Assembly (NCBI RefSeq): GCF_048564905.1
Contig: NC_133013.1
Location: 7,700,105-7,764,104 of the forward strand
From: Vicugna pacos
Taxonomy: Eukaryota; Chordata; Mammalia; Artiodactyla; Camelidae
Reading direction: 5' to 3'
DNA: 64,000 bases
Shown here: one piece after another, positions 22,958 to 33,129 of the stretch
Numbering within the stretch: position 1 is the first letter of the stretch
How the letters are laid out: each line of letters opens with the position of its first letter
Notes under the pieces: model-generated
What the model was told of the DNA's origin: nothing
Seen by the model: the letters and a program-made list of their open reading frames with translations, nothing else
Databases searched by the model: none
Program-made: the position numbers and the translations under genes

Positions 22958-24267
22958 TAATCATTCAAAATCTGTTAAATTTCAGTTCAGCACACTATTC
23001 ATCATTTTATGTGTGTACATATGCACACACACAAACACTGTAGTTCACAATAGTATATATACAAAGGCACTTTGTGTAAGTTTTAAATGTCCATTATTTT
23101 TCATCAGTGTTGTGCTGGTTTCTATATCACAAAGTCCTGAGTGACAGATTGTTCACTATGTGTGTTTAAATGCTGGAAACTAAATGTTACAGTTTGTTCC
23201 ATCTTCATGATTAAAAACATTATAGGTCAGGGTGGGCAGAAACGGCAAGTAAAGCAGTCTCTTTTCTCCCATTTAACCAGATGCAGCATTTTGACTTTTT
23301 TTTTCCACATTTTTTTCTCTGTGATTTATCATAACATTTTGTGTATATTTCCCTGTGCTATACAGTGTAATCTTGTTTATCTATTCTACAATTTTGAAAT
23401 CCCAGTCTATCCCTTCCCACCCTCTACCACCCCCGAGCATTTTGACATTTTTATGATCCACAGGTTGACTTAATTCATTGACAGCTCATTGACTTGTTCT
23501 GAAAGCAGCAAATCTTTGCAGTGTGAGATCTTCCTCCATGGCTACTCCAGGTATCTTAATTCCTGAACGACACTGTGAACTCTGAAGTGATGGTCACATT
23601 GAATATCACACTGAAACATTCTTGAGGCTTTCACATCTTAATCTGACACCTCTTGTTAAGGCAGGGAACTGTCTGTTAAAAACTGTCTTAGCTAATCCAA
23701 GCCACCAGCAATCATAACCACTAAGTTACCGTATAAAAATAAACTGCTCCCAAGCAATTGTGCCAGTCCCTAATCAGAGTATTAACTCTCTGAGAGGTCC
23801 TAACCAACTAATTCCATGAACAGTGACCCCAGGACAGTCTGCCCAATGCCCGGAGTATATAACCAAAGAGGTCAGGTAACCCTGGTCATTATGACTAGTT
23901 CATCGGATTTTACATACAAGGTATCTTTAAAGCTGTTCCCAGACCGAGTATTGCAACTGTAACCACAAGAAAAGTTTCCATTTTAGCACGTTGCTACTGC
24001 AAACTTTCAATTAATTATTGTCCACATCCCAACCATCATTCCTCTCTTAGGATGCAAGTTGCCAGAGCACGTGACAAACCACCTCAAAAGATAGAGCTAA
24101 GTATCTTTTACACGCGAGGGGGAAAACATCAAGAGGGAGGAAATAAAATCCCTCCTAAACTCAGCAGATCAATGGCCATCTTCACAATGTTAAATTGATA
24201 AAATCCAGAGTCCTCAATTTCCCGATTTGAGGAACCCATTTTCAAGATGAAGAGCTTTCAGGCTTTT
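22958..24267. other. Intergenic DNA between LTR fossil and GC-rich patch
   Basis: Contains an L1 fragment (23295-23435). The part from 23640 looks repeat-like but I cannot name it. Confidence 0.4.
23295..23435 (-). mobile_element. L1 3' fragment
   Basis: Diverged reverse copy of the L1 3'UTR (TTTCCCTGTGCTATACAGTG, then CTATCCCTTCCCACCCTCTA). Confidence 0.7.
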
Positions 24268-24296
24268 TGTTGTTGTTGTTGTTGTTGTTGTTGTTG
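24268..24296 (+). repeat. (GTT)n microsatellite
   Basis: About ten GTT units at the left border of the GC-rich patch. Confidence 0.9.
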
Positions 24297-24349
24297 CCAT
24301 GGCCCATGAGCTCAAGTCCTTCAGTGCAGATCTCCTCTTTTATTGCTTT

Positions 24350-24490
24350 CTGACACGTGTCGCCGGAGAGGTTGTGGTGCGGTCTTCCGAGCTGCCCCCC
24401 CCCCCATCCCCGCCCGAGGAACTTATGGGCAAACTTACGGTGGGCACCCCGTGGTCCTGCAGCTGCGCGGCGGTGCGCTCCGACATCACA
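24350..24490. other. GC-rich patch of unknown origin
   Basis: A CpG-rich island of about 140 bp inside AT-rich intergenic DNA, with a C12-13 run near 24395. Read on the reverse strand it is followed by AATAAA, which recalls an LTR promoter and poly(A) signal, but no family is recognised. Confidence 0.3.
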
Positions 24491-24869
24491 CCCTGCTCCT
24501 TACTTATTAGGTTGCATTCCTAATTCTTAGCCCTTCTTTTGAGACACAGCTGGGTACGTTCACTTCAAATCCTCCTCCAAAATGCCTCAAGGTGCGATAA
24601 GGTGGTTAAGGTAAGGCTCAGAGCGGCGGTGACAGGTGAGGGGTGGAAGAGGGTGGAGGAGGGCATTGCAGGCAGAGAGCACAGCCAGGACTTCTATTAA
24701 CTGTGATAACGACTTGTGACACTTAGGAAGATTCAGTGTGTGTTGGAGCCACTGTGACGGTAATTCTTTCCCAAGAGGTTTTGATTCTGGGTGCAGGAAT
24801 CGCGGGGACGGGGGTGGGAGGGGGGCTTTCCTGGCACCTTGGTGGGCAGGCCTTGGCCACAACCACCGA

Positions 24870-25010
24870 AGTCTGGGAGTCGCCAAACTGCCGAGCTGTT
24901 GCCCAATCGACCTGAACAACGGTGTGGGTGCAAATCCTGTTTCCAGGCGGCCCCAACCCCCGGAGACCTCTGTGTCCAATCACTGCAAAAGTAAACATTC
25001 GGTAAGGAGT
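24870..25010 (+). repeat. Unclassified interspersed repeat, copy A (before SELENOS)
   Basis: Shares roughly 120 bp, about 70% identical by eye, with 29765-29945. The best block is ATCCTGTTTCCAGG (24938-24951) with a shared GTGTCC later. It ends about 300 bp before the SELENOS ATG. It could be an LTR fossil; the family is unknown. Confidence 0.45.
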
Positions 25011-25079
25011 CGGCGAGGAGGTCAACCAAGCAGCCTCGGCGAGGACACCAGGAGAGCAGGTGCGCGGCAGTTGGTGGGG

Positions 25080-25600
25080 CTCATCCCCGCCCTGCTCGCC
25101 CCGCCCTCCACTGTCCCCGCCCCTCGGCCACGCCCTCGTTGCGATAGGCCGACCGTCTGGGCCGGGTCGAGACGCGATTGGCCGGAACGCCGTACGCCAG
25201 CCCCGGCGCGCCACGTGTACGTAGGGCGGGGCGGAAGGCGAACGCTCCCGCTGACGCGGCCGGGCCGGGCCGGGCCAGGCCGGGTTGAGCGGCGGTGACC
25301 ATGGAGGCGGACGGGGACGAGCTGTCCGCGCGGCCGGCCCTGGAGACCGAGGGGCTGCGCTTCCTCCACGTCACGGGTGGGTCGCCGCGGCCACAGGGCA
25401 GCGGGTTCGCGCCGCCGTGTTGGGTGGGTTGTCCGCTGCGCGCCGGGCCGGGCGGTGGGCCTCCGGGAGCCGCACTCAGGTCCGCGCGGCGCCTGCGGCC
25501 CTTCTTTGCGCGAGTCCTTTAGTTTGTGCGAAGCCCTTCCGGGTTGCGGTGACCGGGGTCGCCGGCGCGGTGTCAGCCTCCACGGCCACGCCTTTCTGTA
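25080..25600 (+). promoter_or_regulatory. SELENOS: SELENOS CpG-island promoter
   Basis: GC-rich, CpG-dense and TATA-less sequence around exon 1. An inverted CCAAT box (ATTGG) lies at 25177-25181 and a CACGTG E-box at 25212-25217. Short CGGGC repeats (25259-25282) precede the ATG. In human the SELENOS promoter responds to ER stress; a clean ERSE (CCAAT-N9-CCACG) is not seen in this core. Confidence 0.75.
25301..25376 (+). CDS. SELENOS: SELENOS coding exon 1
   Basis: Encodes [20 protein letters not shown] then FLHVT (residues 1-25) plus one base of Val26. The first residues differ from remembered human ([16 protein letters not shown]) but align from LSARPALET. Donor GTGGGT at 25377. Confidence 0.95.
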
Positions 25601-28600
25601 TGTCTCCCGGATCTGAAGGGCCTCTGCCCTCCGAGTCACATCCACGATCCGTGTCCCCTCAGAACCCAGTTGGCGGCCCCACGTCCTCTGGACAGGTGGT
25701 CGAGAAGCTCCTTCTCAGGGACCCCGGACGGCGGCGCTTCTCACCGTCCTAGCCGCCCGCCTGGGAGGTCTTCGCTCGACCGCTGAGGTTTTCAGGGCGG
25801 GAGCTGCGCTGCTTTTGCTTTCGTTGAGTTTTATAGAAGTCCGGAGGGAGTATCGTTTTTAGTTTCCTGAAAACTGTGTTCTTCTTTTCAGTGGGCTCCC
25901 TGCTGGCCACCTATGGCTGGTACATCGTCTTCAGCTGCATCCTTCTCTACGTCGTGTTTCAGAAGCTCTCCGCCCGGCTCAGGGCCCTGAGGCAGAGGCA
26001 GCTGGACCGCGCCGCGGCCGCTGTGGGTTAGTGCCGGATAACAGACGAGGGCGGGGTCTTAGCCTCCTTGTAGAATTTAAAAGTTAAGAGTAAGGAGTAC
26101 CATTCTCATCTACGTGGGAGAAAAACCATTTTATGCTCCTGAAATTGATTTTGGTGAAGGGGCAGTAGGTTTCTTTTTTTCTTTTCTTTTTCCTTCCTTC
26201 CTTCCTTCCTTCCTTCCTTCCTTCCTTCCTTCCTTCTTCCCTCCCTCCCTCCCTCCCTCCCTTCCTCCTTTTCTTCCTTCCTGAGTATTTGAGAAGATGA
26301 AAAATCTGCTTGCTGGCTTGTAGAGCGCTCACTGCATCTCTTGTTGCGTAGTTTTTCATTTATGGGGTAAATGCAAATGAAAACTTCACCGCTTGTCCAT
26401 ATTTGTGGGTCTGCCTACCAACTCTGAGTTATCTCTAGAACCAGTGTGAGTGACAGGAAACTCAGCCTCTGTGCTTCATGTCCAGTGAAGTTTGAGTTTC
26501 ACAATTTACTCATCAGACTGGATTCCATATTATACTTGGCTATTTCAAAAAACTCATTCCCTGGGTGGGGGGTGGGGGGTATACCTCAGTGGTAGAGCGC
26601 GTGCCTAGCACGCATAAGGTCCTGGATACAATCCTCAGTACCTCCTTTAAAAATCAATCAATCTACCCCCCCTCAAAAAAACAGTATCCTTTTAATTAGT
26701 TAGAAGCTGCAGTTTCTGAGGACATATCCAAAAGAAATGTTAAGTGTTTTGAGAATAGCAGTAAATTAAACAAATACACACCAATCATTCATCTGAGTCA
26801 CCACAGTTACTGAGGTTGGGGAGGAAAGCAAACGCCATTAACACAAAGTCATTGGTAGAAAGACTTAGAAAATTCCTTCACTCACACGGACCTCCCTCTT
26901 CTCCCATGAACCCCTGGGGTCCTGCCATCCCCTGAGTCTTTTTGATTGTTGGCTGTACATCCAACAACTGGCTACAAAGTACAGGTATAAGTCTTGCGTA
27001 AATTGCAGGATTTGGTGAAGTGGATGAGGATGCTGTTAGGAAACGGCTCCCGTCCCCTGGTACAGCCATGGCTGCGGGGAGACTTGCTGACAACTGAAGA
27101 GAAGATTTTTGAGGTTGTAGGGTGGGCACTTCAGAAGAAGAGTAATTGTATTTATGAGGCACTGCAAGAAGTAAGTGTGCAGTGAAAAGTGTTAGATTGT
27201 GCTGTTGTACAATTTTTTCAAAAAAATTTTTTTAATTGAAGTATAGTCAGTTTACAATGTGTCAATTTCTGGTGTACAGCCCAAGGTTTCAGTCATACAC
27301 ATATTCTTTTTCACATTCTTTTTCATTAGCGGTTACTACAGATGTTGACTATAGTTCCCTGTGCTATACAGTAGAAACTTGTCATTTATCTATTTTATGT
27401 ATAGCAGTTAGTATCTGCAAATTTCTAACTCCCAGTTTATCCTTTCCCACCCCTTTTACCCCCTCGTAACCATAAGTTCTCTATGTCTGTGAATTGTGCT
27501 ATTGTACAGTTTTGTTGGAAAAATGAGATTAAACAAAACCCAAACCTACACTTGATTGACTGTATTCTAAAAGTGACCTAACAGTTACAGATGTTACACA
27601 CACAAGTATCTTGTGCTATTTTGACCATGACATTTTCGCCCCTATTTTATGTAGATTCAGTTAGGAGACCACTTCCCACTACTGAGTCTGTAAGTAATGA
27701 TGATCACCTATCCTTTGGGTGATGCAGATGTGAACATAGAAGTTCTAGTCTGAAAAATTAGTCACACCCCTGGGGAGGTCCCCTCAGTGCTCCATAACAC
27801 GGTGGTCTTAATAGATGCCAGATTCTCTTTTTATATAATTTACTTTGTTTTATAAACTAGATAAAAGCGCATTCATTGCTATTAATGCTAGCTGGAAGGA
27901 TTTTTCTTTTTTTTTTCTGTAGAAACAAGGATAAAATATCTAAAGATCTTTACCTCTTTCTTGTATAGATCTGGGCTAATTCAGTGATGGCTAATGATCT
28001 GAAAACATTCTCTCTCCTTGGTTGTCTTCTGGAATTCTGGTCAACCTAGAGACTGGGTGTTAGGAGGTATCTGGGTTATGGAATGGAATCTCACTGTGGC
28101 CCTCAGACCCCTTATATTTCAGTCACGGAGCCTTTGCCAGACTCTCCGAGGCGGGATTGCTCCAGGGGCCGGAAATGTATTTCGAGTGGAGGTTTCTGAT
28201 GCTGTCAGTATTTAACACGGGCTGAGACTGCGGCCATGGGGTCGCCCTTGTCCCCTGAGCAGTAAAATACGTGCAGAAGGTTGTCCCTCGGCATATGTTT
28301 TTGCATTGTCTGAGTTCTGTGTACTTCTAACAATATGGACTCTCACGAGTTCCCATTGTATGTTACACAAGCTGCTTTAGCCCCAGTTTTCTCTGCTGTT
28401 TTAGAACCTGATGTCATCGTTAAACGACAGGAGGCTTTGGCCGCTGCTCGGCTGAAAATGCAGGAGGAGTTAAATGCACAAGTGGAAAAGCACAAGGAGA
28501 AGCTGAGACAGGTGTGAACCGGTTTGAGTGTGAACACATGGTCTCAAGAAGTAGTTTGAGTCTAGTGTGTAAAGCGTATATGTGTGTGTGTGGTATGTGT

Positions 28601-31101
28601 TTGTGTGTGTGACGGGGCGGAGTACAAGCTTTCTCAAGTGCTTGTTGTTGGGCCTAATTTTCTGCTGAGAGATTAGTTTTCCCTTATGTTCCCTAAGTAC
28701 TTGACTTTCAAAGCACTCTCAGATCTGCTCTCATTGGGTCCTCCCAGCCTTCGCAGTAGAGGGATTGAGTGACTTTCCTAGTGTGATACAGCCAGGTAGC
28801 AGCAGAGCAGGCCTGCCACCCATGCTGACTCTTGCCAGGTCAGAGTTCTTCCACGTTATCAAAATGTCCTCTGTGGGCCTGTTTCAGAACTGAGTCCGTG
28901 TTATTTTTTCGACCACACTTTTTGCGTTAATAGTGTGCAAAAACAGATGGCCCTGTTTGTGAGTTAAAACACTAGCTGACAACAGTTTTAACTGAAGAAA
29001 GTGCAGGTGGAAGGTTGTTTAAAAGTGATCAAAGTTACATGTTCTTTGGGAAAGATGGTGGCTTCTGAATTCATTCTGGACCATGTATGATTCTTCACAG
29101 CTCGAAGAGGAAAAAAGGAGACAGAAGATTGAAATGTGGGACAGCATGCAAGAGGGAAAAAGTTACAAAGGAAATGCAAGAAAGCCTCAGGTGATGTAGC
29201 CTTCGGCCTAGTGGACTGTCTTCAAGTGCATGAAGATTCATGGAGTAGAGCGTTTTCAACTAGATCCTTAAGCCTGTGTGTGTTCCAACAGGAAGAAGAC
29301 AGCCCTGGGCCTTCTGCTTCATCCGTCATCCCGAAACGGAAATCGGACCGAAAGCCCTTGCGGGGAGGGGGTAAGTACCAAACATCAAAGCATCCTGAAC
29401 AATCACAGGATGCTCTTACTTTGAAAACCAAGGTTGTGTGTCTTTGTTTCATTGTCCATCAATTGAGACTAATTCCTAAGTTTAGGATAACAGAGAATAA
29501 AGGAAAGAGAAAGGAGTTAGTCTTGAGAATGAAGTAGGAGGGAATCTGGCGATAGATGGAGTTCTTTACACCAGTGGGAAAAAAAAAAATAGATTTGCCT
29601 TGCGAGACATGGGACTGTTCTCCAGGGCCGTGGGCTTTGTCTCATGAGAAAAGGGGCAAATCTGAACAGCTCTGCTGACCCCCTTGTGAGAGAATAAGGG
29701 GACATTCTCGTGAGAGTAAGTGGGTCACTGAAAAGAAGGAAAAGGGGTCCACCTCTGGAATCAGAAAGGAGTTAGTTTTAGGGAGTTGCCAGCCTGCTGA
29801 GACCAGTTGTTGCCTAGGGGGCCCCGGGCAAGGATGTGGGCACCGATCCTGTTTCCAGGAGGCCCAGGACCTCCTCGGCCTCAGTGTCCGCTCACCACAG
29901 AAATCAGTGTTCGACCAGCCCTCAATAAAGGAGGTCCCGCAAGGCCCTCAGTAAATATGGTTGCACTTGTACCTCAGTACCTCACTCGATCCCGCCCGGC
30001 CCTGTGAGGACAGAGGTGCCAGGAGCCAGTTGTAGGCCAAAGACCCCCTGCCCTCCATTGGAGGAGAGGGTTTCCCATGGGGAGGGACCGTGGAGGCAGA
30101 GGTGGGAGCCTGGATGGCCTCAGAGTGAACCCTGGGGAGAGTGGACATGGGCTGAGCTGCCCTTCAAGGCTGGGCTCTGAGCCCCTTGTGTTAGGACCCC
30201 AGAGCTGGCTTGCTGTAGGAGAGGCCTGTGTCTGAAAAGAAAATGCTTCTTTCAGTCTTCTTGCCGGGAGACCATTTTTCAGAGCTGAGTGGTGGTGTCG
30301 AGGAGAGGAAATTGTAGAAAATGGCCCACAGGGTGTGCCATGCGTTTGCCCCCTGGGGCACCCCTAGCAGTCCAGGGCCCTGACTGGCCTGGCTTCACAA
30401 GTAAGGCACCTGAGGCACAGGGAGTTAGTGACCACAGATCCCACAGCAAGCAAGGAGCCGAGCCACCTCATTTGGGGTCATCGGACTCTAGAGCCTGAAC
30501 ACTCAAGCTGGTCCCCAGACGGCCATTAACTTGGGGAGGAATGAGCAGGTGGACCGGCAGGACCTGGGCCCTGGGTCGCCCAGTCCTGACTGGCAGAAGT
30601 GCCCAGTTCCACTCGGTTGTGATTTTTTAAATCTGATTTCTTTTGCTTGAACAGTTTTTATTTTAATGCATACATTTTATTAAGCACTGCAGTTAGATCT
30701 TTTAGACACTTAAATCCAGCCATCCAGAGAGGTTTTTGGAGGGGGGGGAGCAAATTTTTTTGTGTGTTTGGGGGAGTTTTTTTGTGTGTTTTGAGAGTTA
30801 AAACCAAGAAGCCAAATGGCTTCTTTTATTCCCACCAGAAAATCAATCCAAAGGGTGGTTGCAATGTGAAGCATTTTTTTCATGTGGGAGCTGAGTCTTA
30901 CGAAGATGCTCGTGAGGACAGAGTCTGTATCTCTGCAGTACTTTGCATGTTGGGCTCAGGGCTTTACGTGTGACACGGAACGTTCTCAGCACTGTTCTGC
31001 TTCCTCTCGTCCCAGGTTACAACCCTTTGTCCGGTGAAGGAGGGGGAGCCTGCTCCTGGAGACCTGGACGCAGAGGCCCGTCAGCTGGTGGATGAGGCTA
31101 A
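25301..31101 (+). CDS. SELENOS: SELENOS (VIMP) gene, selenoprotein S (complete, six coding exons)
   Basis: Exons 25301-25376, 25892-26026, 28405-28511, 29101-29190, 29292-29370 and 31016-31101 join to 573 nt, giving 190 residues with selenocysteine at 189. Selenoprotein S is a single-pass ER membrane protein of the retrotranslocation machinery: it binds Derlins and recruits the ATPase VCP/p97 to bring misfolded proteins to the cytosol. Visible parts are a short lumenal N-terminus, a membrane segment around residues 29-48 ([18 protein letters not shown]), a VCP-interacting stretch near 78-89 ([12 protein letters not shown]), a charged coiled coil to about 125, and a Gly/Arg-rich tail. Cys175 and Sec189 match the human Cys174-Sec188 redox pair, since one residue is added near SVIPKRK. 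UGA is at 31093-31095 and the true stop TAA at 31099-31101. The start has A at -3 and G at +4. Confidence 0.97.
25892..26026 (+). CDS. SELENOS: SELENOS coding exon 2 (membrane segment)
   Basis: A 135-nt exon encoding Val26 to Val70, holding the transmembrane helix and the start of the cytosolic arm ([20 protein letters not shown]). Acceptor CTTCTTTTCAG, donor GTTAGT at 26027, a weaker-than-consensus donor. Confidence 0.95.
26170..26284 (+). repeat. (CTTC)n/(CTCC)n pyrimidine tract in SELENOS intron 2
   Basis: An almost pure pyrimidine run of about 115 bp: roughly twelve TTCC units, then about seven CTCC units. It starts about 145 bp after the exon 2 donor. Confidence 0.92.
26560..26682 (+). 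mobile_element. Camelid tRNA-derived SINE in SELENOS intron 2
   Basis: Forward SINE with GGTAGAGCGCGTGCCTAGCA and a diverged B-box region. It has a short C-rich tail, and no clear target duplication was found. Confidence 0.85.
27217..27492 (-). mobile_element. L1 tail in SELENOS intron 2
   Basis: Reverse 5'-truncated L1 3'UTR. A 21-bp target duplication with two mismatches lies at 27196-27216 and 27493-27513. Confidence 0.88.
28405..28511 (+). CDS. SELENOS: SELENOS coding exon 3 (VCP-binding region)
   Basis: A 107-nt exon encoding [20 protein letters not shown] and onward to [16 protein letters not shown] (residues 71-106), containing the VCP-interacting stretch and the start of the coiled coil. 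Acceptor GCTGTTTTAG, donor GTGTGA at 28512. Confidence 0.95.
28577..28611 (+). repeat. Imperfect (GT)n tract
   Basis: Short imperfect GT run 65 bp after SELENOS exon 3. Confidence 0.7.
28710..28850 (-). repeat. MIR SINE in SELENOS intron 3
   Basis: Reverse MIR core: GGTCCTCCCAGCCTTCGCAG, GTGACTTTCCTAGTGTGATA and CAGCCAGGTAGCAGCAGAGC. Confidence 0.5.
29101..29190 (+). CDS. SELENOS: SELENOS coding exon 4
   Basis: A phase-0 exon of 90 nt encoding [20 protein letters not shown] then [10 protein letters not shown] (residues 107-136), nearly unchanged across mammals. Acceptor TTCTTCACAG, donor GTGATG at 29191. Confidence 0.95.
29292..29370 (+). CDS. SELENOS: SELENOS coding exon 5
   Basis: A 79-nt exon encoding [20 protein letters not shown] then KPLRGG plus one base of Gly163. 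Intron 4 before it is only 101 nt. Acceptor TGTTCCAACAG, donor GTAAGT at 29371. Confidence 0.95.
29765..29945 (+). repeat. Unclassified interspersed repeat, copy B (SELENOS intron 5)
   Basis: Second copy of the repeat at 24870, same strand, with an AATAAA near 29922. The repeat may start further left, near 29520. LTR origin is possible but unproven. Confidence 0.45.
30395..30505 (-). repeat. MIR SINE fragment in SELENOS intron 5
   Basis: GGCACCTGAGGCACAGGGAG, GGAGCCGAGCCACC and CGGACTCTAGAGCCTGAAC fit reverse MIR. Confidence 0.4.
31016..31101 (+). CDS. SELENOS: SELENOS coding exon 6 with selenocysteine UGA
   Basis: Encodes [20 protein letters not shown] then GPSAGG, selenocysteine (TGA 31093-31095), Gly and TAA (31099-31101). 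The penultimate position of Sec is typical of this family. Read without recoding, the protein would end two residues early and lose the redox pair. Confidence 0.95.
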
Positions 31102-31450
31102 GAGTCCTGTTAGTGTCGCTTTTGACATTAGCAAGATGAACCCTTCACCCCTGACTCAATTGCCTTATGCACGCTTTTCACAGTGACTAGCCAGTGGACA
31201 GGGCTTTCTCTCTGGCCTTGGATGTACCTGCATCTTTCAGGGTCAAAGTCCTTGTGGGGTGTGGATGTGGCCCTGGGCAGTGGCTGCAGTTGGTCACTCT
31301 CACTGAAGCCAGTTTGTTGATTTCCCGGGTTGTTGCTGGTGGGTCAGTAAAGGCCTGCAAGTGACTGGGGATCTTGACAAACAGACCTGGCCACAATCCT
31401 TCCTTCCCGTCCGAGGTCCGTGCCGGCAGGACAGTCTCTGTGACAGGTTG

Positions 31451-31511
31451 TGTCGAATGATGTCTTCCTTGTAAATGGTGAGCCCACCAGCGAGGATTAC
31501 TGATGCAGACA
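31451..31511 (+). promoter_or_regulatory. SELENOS: SECIS element in SELENOS 3'UTR
   Basis: All type-2 SECIS parts are visible. The quartet is ATGA (31457-31460) opposite TGAT (31501-31504). A lower helix pairs TGTC (31451-31454) with GACA (31508-31511). A middle helix pairs TCCTTG with CGAGGA. An apical AAA sits at 31473-31475, and a top mini-stem pairs TGGTG with CACCA around a short loop. The hairpin starts about 350 nt after the UGA. It recruits SBP2 and the selenocysteine-specific elongation factor so the UGA is read as Sec. Confidence 0.9.
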
Positions 31512-31572
31512 GTTGATGGGTTGTTTCTGTACATTTTTCTTCATGTACAGAACCTTGTAAAAAACTGTAGAT

Positions 31573-31578
31573 ATTAAA
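31573..31578 (+). terminator. SELENOS: SELENOS poly(A) signal (ATTAAA variant)
   Basis: ATTAAA, the commonest variant signal, 472 nt after the stop codon and 62 nt after the SECIS hairpin. Confidence 0.6.
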
Positions 31579-31909
31579 AAACAAATTGCAAAGAACAGTT
31601 TCTGAACTCTCTTTAATTCAATGAAATTTCGCTACGAATTGGAATTTGTTTATCTAACATTGCGCAGTTTTTATCATTCACAACCTCCTACTCATATTAC
31701 GTATTTTCTCATTATCCCACACCCACAGTGAGTGTGGTGTGTGGCCTGCTCCATGGGGTTTATCCACAAAATCAAGCACTTGGAGTGGAGTTTCTGAATT
31801 AATAGGATAAAGAAATATGTTGCCTCGAGGTGCGTCGGGGACCAGCGAGGCTTCCAGAAGCCCTGTGGGTGGTTAACATCTTTCCCACATCCTTGTCTGC
31901 AGGCTGTGT

Positions 31910-32080
31910 CCAGTGTGCTCTGAAGGGCCAGCTAGTAAATGTTTTAGACCTTGTAGGTCGCACAGTCTTGAATTTTTACATTTTTTAAAGGATTGTTAAA
32001 AACATCTAAAACTTCTTAGCTCACGGGCTGGACTTAGCTTTCCTGCTGCTGTTTGCTGATTGCCACTTCAAGTCTAGAAG
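31910..32080 (+). mobile_element. hAT-Charlie fragment just after SELENOS
   Basis: Blocks GGCCAGCTAGTAAATGTTTT, ACCTTGTAGGTCGCACAGTC and GTTTGCTGATTGCC match a common non-autonomous hAT element by eye. Confidence 0.55.
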
Positions 32081-32321
32081 GTGAGAAGGAACCAAATTAG
32101 CCTGTAGGGTGGTGGCCATTAGCTGGGGAAGTGTTCCAGGTGGGCTTGTCTCAGTCGGTCACCATTCCTTGGGTATCTAATGTGTGATATAATCCGTAGT
32201 TGTCTCTGTTGACACATATAAAAGAAAAATAGAATCTGGTCTTAGGGGGCTTAAAATCTCTTGAGGAGGGCTGGGGGCAGCGAAAACAAGACTTTGAAGA
32301 CAGTGTAAGTACAAACAAATG

Positions 32322-32800
32322 GGATGCTTCCATGTCTTGGCTGTTGTAAACAGTGCTGCTATGAACACTGGGGTGGCTGTGTCTTTTTGAATTAGAGTTT
32401 TCTCTGGGTACCTGCCCAGGAGTAGGGGTGCTGGATCATAGGGTAAGTCTATTTTTAGTTTTTTGAGGAATCGCCATACTGTTTTTCATAGTGGCTGCAC
32501 CAGACTGCATTCCCACCAGCAGTGTAGGAGGGTTCCCTTTTCCTCCACACTCTCTCCAGCATTTATCATTTGTGGACGTTTTAATGATGGCCATTCTGAC
32601 TGGTGTGAGGTAATACCTCATTGTCATTTTGATTTGAGTTTCTCTAATAATTGGCAGCGATACTGAGCATCTCTTCCTGTGCCTGTTGGCCATCTAGATG
32701 TCTGTTTTGGAGAGATGTCTATTTAGGTCTTATGCCTGTTTTTTGATTCGGTTGCTGGTTTTTTTGATAGTAAGCTATTTGCTGTCATTTCATCCATTTT
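32322..32800 (-). mobile_element. L1 ORF2 fragment
   Basis: Reverse L1 encoding [20 protein letters not shown]-type ORF2 C-terminal sequence. The 3'UTR is missing at the left edge. Confidence 0.8.
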
Positions 32801-33129
32801 TAAAGGCCTGGTCATGTGGTCAGGAAATAATCAGATCCAGTTTTTGTTCAGTGCTTGAGGTTTTACAACAGTGGCAGAAAAACGTGCTGGGCAAATGTCG
32901 GGCTCAGTGAGATGCGGTGGAGGTACAATTCCCTGAGACTCCCTAGGAATACTGTGTGGCTGGCACTTCTCTTTTCCTTCCTCCCAGTCACATTAGGAGC
33001 TGCTGACGCTTGGTCTGCAAGATTGGAAAGAGGCCGTCACACGAGGTCACAGGTGAATTCAGGCCCCATTGTTTCTGAGTCGGTTAGCTGTAGTGTGCTC
33101 GGCTGGGCTGAGGTCTCCAAACACACTTG

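Larger units (their letters stand above)
31102..31600 (+). other. SELENOS: SELENOS 3'UTR
   Basis: Runs from the TAA through the SECIS hairpin to an expected cleavage site after the ATTAAA at 31573. The 3' end is inferred. Confidence 0.65.

Noticed and set aside
25177-25217. Possible ERSE from ATTGG and CCACG near the SELENOS start
   Set aside because: Orientation and spacing (29 bp) do not fit CCAAT-N9-CCACG; kept only as separate CCAAT and E-box motifs.
25022-25645. Reverse open frame of 207 residues across the SELENOS promoter
   Set aside because: Arg/Pro-rich composition and position over a CpG island indicate a GC-driven chance frame.
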